Made by a program: the position numbers and the translations under genes. From Pigoraptor chileana (lineage: Eukaryota > Opisthokonta > Filasterea), in the NCBI GenBank assembly GCA_943704495.1, contig CALSCR010000646.1:1-21024 (forward strand): a stretch of DNA of 21,024 bases, in the 5' to 3' direction. Of this stretch, positions 1 to 8,638 are shown piece by piece. The notes under the pieces were generated by a model that was given only the letters and a program-made list of their open reading frames with translations, was not told where the DNA came from and made no database searches. Within the stretch, counting starts at the first letter, position 1; each line of letters opens with the position of its first letter.

Positions 1-68
1 TGGTTGTTGTTGACGACGCCTTGTCTGCACCTGCACCTGCATGTGACTGTTCATGTTGTTGCTGCTGC

Positions 69-100
<32 letters not shown>

Positions 101-3100
101 TTGTTGCTGTTGTTGTTGCTGTTGCTGTTGCTGTTGTCGCTTCACTTCCTCCTCCTTTGCTTTCTTCGACTCATTTTCGTCCCATGATTTATTCAAAGCC
201 TCCGCCGCGGCGAGTTCGGCGGCGGATGATGTCCCCATCTGCATTGTCATTAGCGTTCCATTCTATCAGTGAGTACACAAGTTGAGCACTCTTGTGGAAA
301 TGAAGATAGCCATGCGGGCGATGGGGCCGACATAGGTAGTTCATGAGTGCGATCGTATTATTCCCCATTCGGCACACACATCAAGCACACAATATATCCC
401 TGTGTACAAACACAGTCACCAACGACACCCACCGCAGCAGACATCGACATGGCCATGCGTCCGCCATCGGGCGCCATTGTGGTTGTCTTGGTGTCGGCAA
501 TGACTGATTGCGTCTTTTTCCCCGTTTGCTTTGGCGACTTTGACGACTTCTTATCGATTCCAATGAGATCGTCGATCGATTTGTTTCTCTTGAGTCCGTG
601 CGGAGGTGCGCGGGGTGACGCGGTAACCGACTGCGTTCCAGGTAGGAGCTCGGGTTCGGTGGGTATGTCCTGCGTCGAGAAAGGAACGATGCACCCGATT
701 TTGTTGAGTGAACACAAACCAAAGAAGTCCAAACAAAAGCCACAACACTACCTGACATTACGCGGCAGAATGACGACTCTAAATGCGGCCGCATTCCGAT
801 GCGAACAACTATGCACATGCACGTGTGTGCACTCATAAGTGTGCACCTTTGCGTCGTATTCGGCCTGTGTTCTGTCGAGGAACTCGGTTGTCAGTTCGAC
901 AAGGTCGTCAACCCATTGTTGCTTCTTCTTCACACTCTCCGCAATCAGAATGTGCTTGGATCGCCCCAAATGGATCAGTTCAAACGCCTGCCATACACGT
1001 GCATGCGTGTGTGTGTGTGTGAGCAAAACATAATCCGCAATGTGGTAGTGAGTTGCCATCCACATGTGTATATACCTCACAAATGCGGTCACATTAAGCA
1101 AACGAACAAACACAATAACAATAAAAACACATGCAACTGCACATTCTGTACCGTCTACTTGCACCACGTGACCCACCTGCTCCCCCGCTGCGCTGTCCAG
1201 AGTATCGTTGACCATGGCGCGATCAAGGGGAATCCACGCAATCACATGATAGGACTGCTTTGACTTGCCGGGTCGCACAATGAGACAGAGGTCTGTGCAC
1301 AGGAACACAACACGCTCCTCTTGCTTGCCTGTGCCGCACGCACGCGCACATATTGCATATATATATTGCGCACGAACACACACACAAACATACATGTATC
1401 AGCAGGCGGCATAATATGAACATTGTGGTTGTTAGGCGCGGTGAGTATGAAACTATTGGGCATTGGAGCACACAAAAATGCCCTCATTGAGACGACATTG
1501 CAGTGGGAGTGGGACACGTCAGTTCAAAACACCCACCGCCCACAAGTTCAAACATGGCGGCCTCTCGCTTCAACCGGCGAGATGGCGTCACAAGCTCCTC
1601 ATCCGGGGCATCCTGTGTCACGTGGTGTTGCGGTGTTTTGGGGGAGGGATTGGTCGAGTTATTATTGATGTCCACAATTGCCATCCAATCCCACATGTGA
1701 ATAACGAGGATCGAACGTACACACGCATGCACACACTCTGCAACACGAGAGGACATGTGGGCATGCGTTCCGCAAAAGTAACACAGAAAACGTCCGAATA
1801 TCGAAACACAGGTGAGGCTGCACATCAGCCCATTGATATGCATACATGCATGCGTGTGTGCGCAAGCACGCAACTAAGAGAGAGCCCAACCTTTAGCTTT
1901 CCCTGAACCTCAAGCATGCGTCGCGTGCCGTCCACAAGGCGCCCGGCTTCATTTACGACGGCCACGACAGTCTCAATCTTCTCAAGAGCCTTGTTGAGCA
2001 GGGTGAAATCCTACAATATTGTGTGTGTGTGTTTGTGTGTGTGTGGCAAGAGAGAGAGAGAGAGACAGCGAGACAGAGAGAAAGAGAGACAGAGAGACAG
2101 TGTGCGTGTGTGTGTGTGAGCGAGTGAGAGAGAGGAGAGGGTTCGCACGGAAATTATGCGAGAAATACAAGGCGTCTGGACAAGAGACATACACCATTTG
2201 AGGTAATACGGGCCGACAGTGATGAAGATACAACCTTAAACACAGAAACATACAAAAACACAACACACACACGCGCACACATAACACACACATGCACACA
2301 TACCACGTGATCGGGGCTAGTGTGCTTGACAACGGCCTTGATCAGGAGTGGGTATTTGCAAATGCGCTGCACAGGCTTGATGAGAAACGACTGCAGATTC
2401 AAGTGTCGGCAGTCCTTCGTGCGCTCAATCTTGTCGATCATCGTCCGCAGGTTTTTGTTGTGTTTCAACTCTTTGTCGAGTTTGATGAGGGCACACTCAA
2501 AGTTGCTGCTCAATGCGTATGTATGTGTGTGTGAGTGTGTAAACAGGTGCAAATCCGTTAGTGGATACATCAAAATCCTCGAGTAGGTCTTCTAATAATG
2601 AACATCGCAGAAAGAAATGGCTTCCGGAAGGTAAAGCGGATGCATGTGTTGTGGCAAGAGTGTGAGTGAACAGACAGGCAGAGAAGAAAGCGGAAGCCTA
2701 TATACTCAACAGCAATGTAAGACAAATATATTTTCGCCGCCCTGTCTATCAAATCCACAAGGAATCAATGCACGTGTGAGAGGGAGTGTGCATGTGTGTG
2801 CATGTGCGAGAGAGAGAGAGCGAGAGGGAGAGAGAGCGAGGAACACAGAGAAAGCAAAACGAGATAGTGAGAGAGTGGGAGCGCACCTGCAGTAGAGTGT
2901 GTACATCTTGAAAAAGTCGGCCATCATGAGATAGACATCGCCGACGCGGTCCACCTTCATGCTCTGCTTCCTGCGCGCTTCAAGATTGCGCAAGAGCTCC
3001 TCGTTGACAGGAAGAAGCTGCTCGATGTTGGAAAAGACGATCTGAAATGGGAAAGAGGGTGAGGCAGAAATGGCATTCAAGTCAGTGTCTTGGGCGCAAT

Positions 3101-4570
3101 ACCCTTGGACTCCACAAGAGAGAGAAAAGAGACAGAAAGAGAGAGAGAGAGAGTGTGTGTGTGTGTATGTGTGTGTGTGTGCTATCACAATCGCAACACA
3201 CAGAACACTATGGAATCCTAACAGCAAAATAACGATGAAGAACAAACTGCGCACAATAAAGAAAATGCACTCACGCAATACTCACAGCCATATCCTTGCC
3301 ATCCATCGCCTTCTTCGCGCGGATCGGGTGAAGAAACTTCTGAATAATGATCTTGAGATCCAAAACGTACGCACGCTCGCTCGTGAGGCACTCAAACACC
3401 GCCTCCTGCCTGTTCATTTCCGCCTTCGACAGTCCGTTGCAAATGTCTGCAGGGGCTCCGTCAAACCAACGCTCCTCCCGCGATTCACCCTCTCCTGGGC
3501 CGGGTGGTTTGTCGTCACCCGGTGGATGCAGGGTAACATCGGCGCCGTTCCGCAGTGACGAGTCATCCAGTGGAGATGACGCGATCGATGCCATGGACGC
3601 ACGCATGTCGTCATTGCCGGCGGCGTCCTGCGGAAGCGACGGCACTTCAATCTTGCTGACATCAGAGTCCTCGCCACGCAATCGGTTAAAATACCGTCGC
3701 ACGTCATCTCCGGAGAGTACGCCATCTGAACCATCGACACTCACGACGACGGCCTCGCCGATGTTCGGCACTCTGCCAGAAACAAAGGCGGCAGAGATAC
3801 GGTGCACGTGTGTGAGGATGTTGTGTGTTGGAGGTGTGTTCGTGCGTGTCAATGTGAGTGTGCGTGTGCAAGTGAAAATCAATGTATGTATGTGTATGTG
3901 CGAATGTGCGTGTATGATATTTGTGCGAGTGTGTCAATGCGCGTGTGCCATGTATCTCCACTGTTATGTTGATACAACGGTGAACTCACGTTCAATAGGA
4001 TTTTACAATACACACATCACACACACAGAAGATAGCTCATGCATCGGCGCTCACTCTGATATATCCGCTTCGACAGTGAGGTTTGATGGAAACCACCCGA
4101 GCTTATCTCCCTTGAAGCCCAGCCACCACCCGCCATCCTCAATGCGCACAACACCCAGAATATCGCCCTCGGCAAGTGTGAGCTCATCACCCTGTGGTGT
4201 GTGTGTACGTGTGTGTACAGTGTGTGCGTTTGTGAGATGTGTATGCATATGAGTATATGCGCGTGTATGTGTGTGCATGTATGCGTGAGTACATGTTTGT
4301 TTGTGTATATGTATGTATGTATGTGTGTATACGGTATGTACTGATTGATATAGACACTTACAAACGATCCGTGTAATCTTCAGAAGATACCAAAGGGACT
4401 ATACCACATTATTCCACGTATTATATGAATGCTTATCAACAGGCAGTTGGCTTCTTTAGATAGATGACTAATCGATGCCCACACACCTTTTGCGCGGCAT
4501 ATGCCCATTCGGCGCGGACATACTTCTTGATGCGAGTATCCGCTGTCTTTTGGACCGCGCGGTCAGCCAT
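1..4570 (-). CDS. SH3-DH-PH Rho guanine nucleotide exchange factor with polyglutamine C-terminal region (partial, 11 exons)
   Basis: Predicted activator of Rho/Rac/Cdc42-type GTPases, acting at membranes on the actin cytoskeleton. Exons, all complement: 4570-4487, 4191-4055, 3772-3286, 3041-2887, 2505-2304, 2010-1891, 1612-1537, 1328-1177, 987-847, 669-433, and 238 to the left edge. Every junction is GT-AG and keeps frame, giving at least 676 residues. The SH3 domain is about residues 18-70 (GDELTLAEGD, GGWWLG, GWFPSN) and is split by intron 1. A polar Ser/Pro/Asp linker follows. The DH domain is about 188-395, with SERAYVLDL as conserved region 1 and LQSFLIKPVQRICKYPLL as conserved region 3. 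The PH domain is about 404-510, from PSRRLKREA to a closing helix with QQWVDDL. A basic tail containing KRNKSIDDLIG leads to 27 glutamines. The domain order matches ARHGEF6/7 (PIX), but orthology is inferred only. The C-terminus lies outside the window. Confidence 0.87.
56..136 (-). repeat. Polyglutamine-coding CAA/CAG tract (27 codons)
   Basis: Read on the minus strand in the frame of the last visible exon of the Rho exchange factor, these 81 bases encode 27 consecutive glutamines, about residues 632-658. CAA and CAG codons are mixed rather than pure CAG. The tract follows a charged stretch rich in Lys and Glu and precedes HEQSHAGAGADK. It is in frame and has no stop, so it is probably a translated disordered or coiled-coil-extending segment rather than an intronic microsatellite. 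Confidence 0.88.
2011..2303 (-). repeat. Intron 5 of the Rho exchange factor: TG-rich 5' end, CT- and CA-rich 3' end
   Basis: This 293-bp GT-AG intron is mostly simple sequence. On the sense (minus) strand, the first 50 or so bases after the donor GTATGT are TG-rich. Then comes unique sequence, then a long TCTCTC-type tract (about 2131-2047), then CA repeats (about 2045-2021) just before the acceptor ATATTGTAG. The donor-side and acceptor-side repeats are complementary and could pair in the pre-mRNA. Confidence 0.8.
2506..2886 (-). repeat. Intron 4 of the Rho exchange factor: CT/CA simple sequence
   Basis: The largest intron of this gene, 381 bp. On the sense strand it starts GTGCGC and runs into a CT-rich tract (about 2880-2811), then CA-containing sequence (about 2800-2770). 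A more complex middle follows, then CA repeats (about 2540-2520) close to the acceptor. The middle holds a short open stretch around 2740-2690, but the DH sequence reads straight from ...LYC to SNFECALIKL when it is skipped. I therefore see no exon in it. Confidence 0.75.
3042..3285 (-). repeat. Intron 3 of the Rho exchange factor: adjoining TG, CA and CT tracts
   Basis: A 244-bp intron with a consensus donor GTGAGT and an acceptor preceded by a genuine pyrimidine tract (CCCTCTTTCCCATTTCAG). On the sense strand a short TG-rich stretch (about 3212-3187) is followed by CA repeats (3181-3153) and a CT tract (3152-3117). The adjacent TG and CA blocks could form a local hairpin. Confidence 0.75.
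3773..4054 (-). repeat. Intron 2 of the Rho exchange factor: donor-side TG, long CA-rich 3' part
   Basis: A 282-bp intron. The sense strand has donor GTGAGC, a TG run about 25 bases in (around 4027-4005), then roughly 150 bases of CA-rich sequence (about 3955-3800). The acceptor is TTTGTTTCTGGCAG. Reading through the donor gives a stop two codons later, so the intron cannot be retained in frame. Confidence 0.75.
4192..4486 (-). repeat. Intron 1 of the Rho exchange factor: CA/CATA-rich 3' half
   Basis: A 295-bp intron inside the SH3 coding sequence, phase 0. On the sense strand the 5' half is unique and AT-rich. The last 140 or so bases (about 4335-4193) are CATA/CA repeats running directly into the acceptor ACACCACAG, with no pyrimidine tract. 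Skipping it joins AYAAQK to GDELTLAEGD, a normal SH3 sequence. Confidence 0.8.
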
Positions 4571-5927
4571 TTGTGACCACGCGACTCAGCCCCCAATCAA
4601 AACCACCGATAGTTGATTACAAGGAATACAAAGCTGTCCCAGACACAGTCTGGATGCCCTTCATGCGCAAACGGAGTTTGGTGCGCTGTCTTCGTTCGTC
4701 CCCGAATCGGGGACGAGTTTATCCGAAAGGAGGGCAAGAAGTGGATGATCGCAAATTGTCTGCAGATGTCAAAGGGCACAGTCTATGTTACATACGATCG
4801 AGTCGAAAAACGCATCATATTGCATACCACATGCATGATGCTGTTATACGTTTTGTTGGATTCAATTGTGCAGAGAGTGTATACACATGGGTTTGCTGCG
4901 CAGTGCGCACGAAGTTTTCCTCAAAGGTCTTATTTCTTCTGTCTGACAATGCCAATCCCGATGTTGCATGAATACCGCATAAAGCTTATCCCTCGATATT
5001 GTGAGCACAGCATGTTGAGTTCTGTATGATCATTTGATAAGGAGATGAAGGATCACAGTGCCACGGGGCAATAAACGACCACACGCTCACCATTCACAGT
5101 TCCAGGTACATTTGAAAGGGCGGCATATGTTTTCATGAACACAGTTTTCACAAGCAGGCAATTATATACAATATCGATCAACAAACACAAACACGTGCAT
5201 ATATTCGTCTGTCCGTTGACGAGTGATGAATGCGTAATCGCCGATGGATTTGTGACCATCCGATTCTGTGGTCTGTGCATCTTTTGTGTCACCGGAAACA
5301 GTTTGTTTGGACCAATTTCAGCCGCAGGTGGAGGTTGCTTACTGCAGCGCCACCGGTCCTTATGAGGTCATACCAACCTCGATACAATCTGTACCTTGAT
5401 GCATATCTTCATCTGAATAGCATTTCTTAACGTTAGGGTCCTCTTTATACTACTACTGGTGGGAACATTAAGTAGTAAATCTCACACGCAGAATGGATTA
5501 GTGGCCTAGTGTACGACCATCTGTCAGAGTTGCAGATCGTCTCGAAAGATGATTGCTCAGCTGGCAAGTATTCTTTTACAGCAACTCGAGACATAGTGTG
5601 GTTATTTGTCTTTTTGATCATTTCACGCCTAAGAAAACAATTGCTGACCACCGAAATACGAAGGGGATGCCGATGCGGACAAATCATCACAAGCACGCTC
5701 TCACTTTAATTCAATGAAAAATTTTGCTGTCGCAGACAGGACTGATAATGTCAAACGGAAAATGATTTTCAAATGAAGCAGACTGAATTGATAAGCTCGC
5801 TCAGCATTCGCCTTGCTGGAAAGTTGTCGGAGGTGACGAAGCAAATGAAGTTATTCATTCGGGCTCATATGGGTAGTACTAACCGAGATGGACCGCAGTT
5901 TCCGGCAAACCTGATGTCGCTCCCACT
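4571..5927. other. Intergenic region between the Rho exchange factor start and the hydrolase stop
   Basis: About 1.36 kb that is AT-richer than the flanking coding DNA and lacks the microsatellites seen in introns. It must hold the promoter of the exchange factor (right next to 4571) and the 3' untranslated region of the hydrolase (just below 5928). Two overlapping plus-strand open frames (about 4573-4971 and 4613-5029) cover the same DNA. Neither has a recognisable domain, so I do not call them. A possible ATTAAA polyadenylation signal for the hydrolase lies on the minus strand at 5710-5705. Confidence 0.55.
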
Positions 5928-8060
5928 CTAGGCATGCCCCACCACAAAGTCCCAAAGTCTACCAGCGGCATTTGAGAACCCATCGGCGTCCTCGGCCAGA
6001 ATAAACCGCGACGCCACAAGCTCATCCGCAGACGCCTTAATCTTGGCAAGATACAGTTCCTTGTCACCGCCGTACATTTCTTCGAGGGGTTTTCGTGGAT
6101 CGCCAGTCATCTCTTTCGCCTTCTTTGTCACAGGCAGCGGGAACAGCGACCCCGTCAACATTGTCAATTGCACCTCTCCACCAAAGTCAGCATGCCGCAT
6201 TGCCCATCCTGTGTGCGTGGCAACAGGTACTGATATGAGCGGATTACACACACCGCCAATGTCATTCCCAGTAGATCTGTCAATTTGCGGCACGAGAGAG
6301 CCCTCATATGCAGATCCGTCGACGGGTGGGAGGTATGCACACGTGCCATTTGCCCTTACGCCGAAGTCACGCCGCCACAACCGACTGACAGATGCAGCAG
6401 CAGGGGCGCATGCATTCGGCACGGCAGCAAACCACGCATACACGGCCCCCGCATCGACAAGAGTGGAAGACGACAGCGACGGAATGGCGCTGTCGGGAGG
6501 GTCCACGAGTCCAGACACCCACTTGTGGAGTATGTGGATTTGGGCACGGTAGAGGACGCGCGAATCCACCGCATTTGTGAGTGTCTGTTGCAAGCGGAAG
6601 CCGGGGAGTCCGTCGGCATAGGACGGCGGCCACGACGACGATGGGGTGTGGGGAACTCCATTAAGCATGTACGCACGTGCATTTGGCGGCAATGGGACGT
6701 CGCGGCTTCCATCTGGCGTCACGTGCAGCAGTGACGCATCCCCGCGGTGATATTCTGCGCTGGTATTAACGTATATGACCTTGGTGTTGGAGTGGCGGGC
6801 ATTGATTCGAGCGTGCAGTCCATCCATTTGCGAGACCGGTTCAGAGGAGTTTGCATCCGACAGCGGCGACGGCAATGGCGTTGCTTCCATGGGAGTAAAA
6901 GGGGTCTGCACGGGTGACAAGTGCGGAAATGCTTGCGACGGCTGTCCACCCAGCAGGTTGAACTGACCCTGAGATGCGCCTGCGACCCACACTCCTATTC
7001 CGTCGAATGCGTCCGTCCCATCGCCACCCACGCATGCGTCGATGTGTATCATTGTGCGCAGCAGACGACCCGACTGAGACGCACCAAATGCGCACACGCG
7101 CGATGCTGCGGGCACCGCAATAGGCAACGGAACGACCGCCGATCCCCTTTTCAGCCAAAGCGCGCAGTCGCGCAGCACAGCAAGACCTATTCCGGTCGGA
7201 AGAACATCGGCCGCATCGTAAACAAGCGTGTAGATCTTGCCCTTGGTGAATGTGCGAGGTACATTCACACTCCCACTACTATCATAGGTGCATACATAGT
7301 TGACGTCTTCAACACATTCTGTTGCGCTTGTGTATCTCCCGAAACGCCAATGTTCTCGAGGTATCTCGATGCGATCTCGACCATCGTAGAATGACGATTC
7401 AAACAGCCTAGCGTGTGGCTGAGCAACGCCGTGCGGGGGCGGATGAATGTGACCTGGTGACGCAATCGATAGGTTGCGGCAGTCGATAGAAGGCATTCCC
7501 GGAAGCGATATAAACTGAGTCGACGCTTCGATTTCCGTCATTACGCGTGTGACGCGAGGGCTGATCACGCCGTCCACAGAGGTATAAGGGATGGGCTTCG
7601 GCAGGGAAGTGATGCGTAGCACTGAAGGACGGGGCCTCAAGTCTGTCTGCCATCCGCAGGCAACGTATGTGTACCCGTTGCGCATGATGAAAGCGTCTCC
7701 GATCGGAAGATTGCTGTCGGACCCCGATATCGGAAGGTTGTTTGCAACGTACCAAAGCAACGGAAGTCCACGATTGACGACATCAAACAGCACTGTTCCG
7801 TTGGACTTCGCAGGATCCAGTGGCGCAGCAATCATAACGTCAGTGGAGATGCGAAATCGCCCTTCTGCGTCGGTGGCTACACTGTCGAGCGCAAGAATAC
7901 CCTCATTGTGTTTTGCTTTTGGGTCCACGGAGATGGTCAAGGTTCCGCGAATGAAAATATACGACCATTCCAACGGTTTCGCGGCCCCATCTCCGAGTTC
8001 GTCCCCTCCTGTTACTGTTCGGCGGTCAGTCTCTGTGAAACTTTCAACCGAATGCGCCAT
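5928..8060 (-). CDS. Alpha/beta hydrolase domain protein, Abhydrolase_10 type
   Basis: Predicted serine hydrolase, probably esterase-like; the natural substrate is unknown. The 710-residue product matches features I know from the Abhydrolase_10 family: a nucleophile elbow FGASQSGR with candidate nucleophile Ser330, then AFDGIGVWVAG. A segment around 432-447 (NTSAEYHRGDASLLH) follows. NGVPH supplies a candidate catalytic His471. LVPQIDRSTGNDIGG, VATHTGWA and a C-terminal helical end complete the pattern. The family is common in bacteria and also occurs in some eukaryotes. There is no signal peptide at this start, so it is probably cytosolic. The ATG at 8060 has A at -3 and G at +4. The frame stays open upstream to an ATG at 8228 through CA-repeat DNA, so a short upstream exon is possible. 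The body is one uninterrupted exon, unlike the neighbouring genes. It ends in TAG. Confidence 0.86.
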   Translation of the reverse strand: MAHSVESFTETDRRTVTGGDELGDGAAKPLEWSYIFIRGTLTISVDPKAKHNEGILALDSVATDAEGRFRISTDVMIAAPLDPAKSNGTVLFDVVNRGLPLLWYVANNLPISGSDSNLPIGDAFIMRNGYTYVACGWQTDLRPRPSVLRITSLPKPIPYTSVDGVISPRVTRVMTEIEASTQFISLPGMPSIDCRNLSIASPGHIHPPPHGVAQPHARLFESSFYDGRDRIEIPREHWRFGRYTSATECVEDVNYVCTYDSSGSVNVPRTFTKGKIYTLVYDAADVLPTGIGLAVLRDCALWLKRGSAVVPLPIAVPAASRVCAFGASQSGRLLRTMIHIDACVGGDGTDAFDGIGVWVAGASQGQFNLLGGQPSQAFPHLSPVQTPFTPMEATPLPSPLSDANSSEPVSQMDGLHARINARHSNTKVIYVNTSAEYHRGDASLLHVTPDGSRDVPLPPNARAYMLNGVPHTPSSSWPPSYADGLPGFRLQQTLTNAVDSRVLYRAQIHILHKWVSGLVDPPDSAIPSLSSSTLVDAGAVYAWFAAVPNACAPAAASVSRLWRRDFGVRANGTCAYLPPVDGSAYEGSLVPQIDRSTGNDIGGVCNPLISVPVATHTGWAMRHADFGGEVQLTMLTGSLFPLPVTKKAKEMTGDPRKPLEEMYGGDKELYLAKIKASADELVASRFILAEDADGFSNAAGRLWDFVVGHA

Positions 8061-8228
8061 CTTTTGCGAGTGTGTGCCTCTGTATACGCGCGCGTGTGTG
8101 TGGGTGTACGAGTGGATGTGCTTGTGTGTGCCGTTTGTGTGTGTCGGAGTGTCTGAGCACGAGTGTGCGTGCGTGTGTGATGATCGTGCGGAGTGCTGTA
8201 CCTCTTTCGGACAATCCCTCGACTCCAC
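8061..8228 (-). other. CA-rich 5' region of the hydrolase gene: possible intron plus short first exon, or coding extension
   Basis: The hydrolase frame remains open through this stretch to an ATG at 8228. Translated literally, it gives a His/Thr-rich low-complexity segment (HTHAHS, HTHTH). A likelier reading is a CA-rich intron like those elsewhere in this window. A donor GTACAG follows the codons for MESRDCPKE, and an AG lies immediately before the ATG at 8060; both are phase 0. That would add nine residues. The third possibility is plain 5' untranslated sequence. Sequence alone does not decide. Confidence 0.45.
8062..8190. repeat. TG/CA-rich microsatellite stretch
   Basis: Imperfect TG repeats on the plus strand (CA on the hydrolase sense strand), with interruptions such as CGCGCG and ATGTGC. 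Composition and position match the CA-rich 3' parts of introns in the exchange factor and repeat-protein genes. Confidence 0.8.
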
Positions 8229-8638
8229 GAAATGTTACTTGTCACCAAAACACACACACAATAACAACTAAACATAAAAAGAGCATTCGTCCTTGTTTGC
8301 CGTTCACTTGAAAGCGTAACTGAGTTTGGTACCAATGCCAGTCACGTGCCGTGCCAATTCGATCGACTCAATTTACTTTTAACTGTTTAGCAGTCTGTCT
8401 CGTCTGAAGTAAACCCTACATCAAGTTCGGTATGCGCTGTGCTGAATCCACCGGAAGTGACAAAGGCAGTATGTGTTCAAGCGTTGTATGTGGGTACTCG
8501 TTGGTGTTGTCACTGATAAAACTAGGGGGTTGTAATCGTATAGTTGTATTGCAGTGAGGATGGAGCTATGACACGGCCGGTGCCTTGTGTGCGTGTGTTT
8601 GTGTGTCAGTACTGGCGGCAGTTGGACTGACACAACCG
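8229..8638. other. Intergenic region between the hydrolase and the membrane protein gene
   Basis: About 410 bp between the inferred TAG stop of the membrane protein (8639) and the 5' end of the hydrolase. It should contain the hydrolase promoter and the membrane protein's 3' untranslated region. I see no open frame with protein-like composition, no exact AATAAA signal and only a short TG run near 8586-8606. Confidence 0.5.

Noticed and set aside
21-272. Poly-cysteine or poly-alanine/valine open frames on the plus strand
   Set aside because: These are reverse and off-frame readings of the glutamine-coding tract.
748-1395. 215-codon minus-strand open frame as one exon
   Set aside because: It joins two PH-domain exons through an intron that happens to lack stops. 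Splicing 1177 to 987 gives a normal PH domain without the inserted HTHTHTHA translation.
2690-2742. Possible small exon in intron 4 of the exchange factor
   Set aside because: It has an AG and an open frame, but including it breaks the conserved DH helix. Direct joining of exon 4 to 2505 gives LYCSNFECALIKL, typical of the family.
3347-4252. 301-codon plus-strand open frame
   Set aside because: It runs antisense through exon 3 of the exchange factor and the TG-rich strand of intron 2. Its product is low-complexity, and the minus-strand reading gives clear SH3 and DH domains.
5053-5709. Short open frames of 60-83 codons
   Set aside because: They are short, lie on both strands and lack recognisable motifs, as expected by chance.
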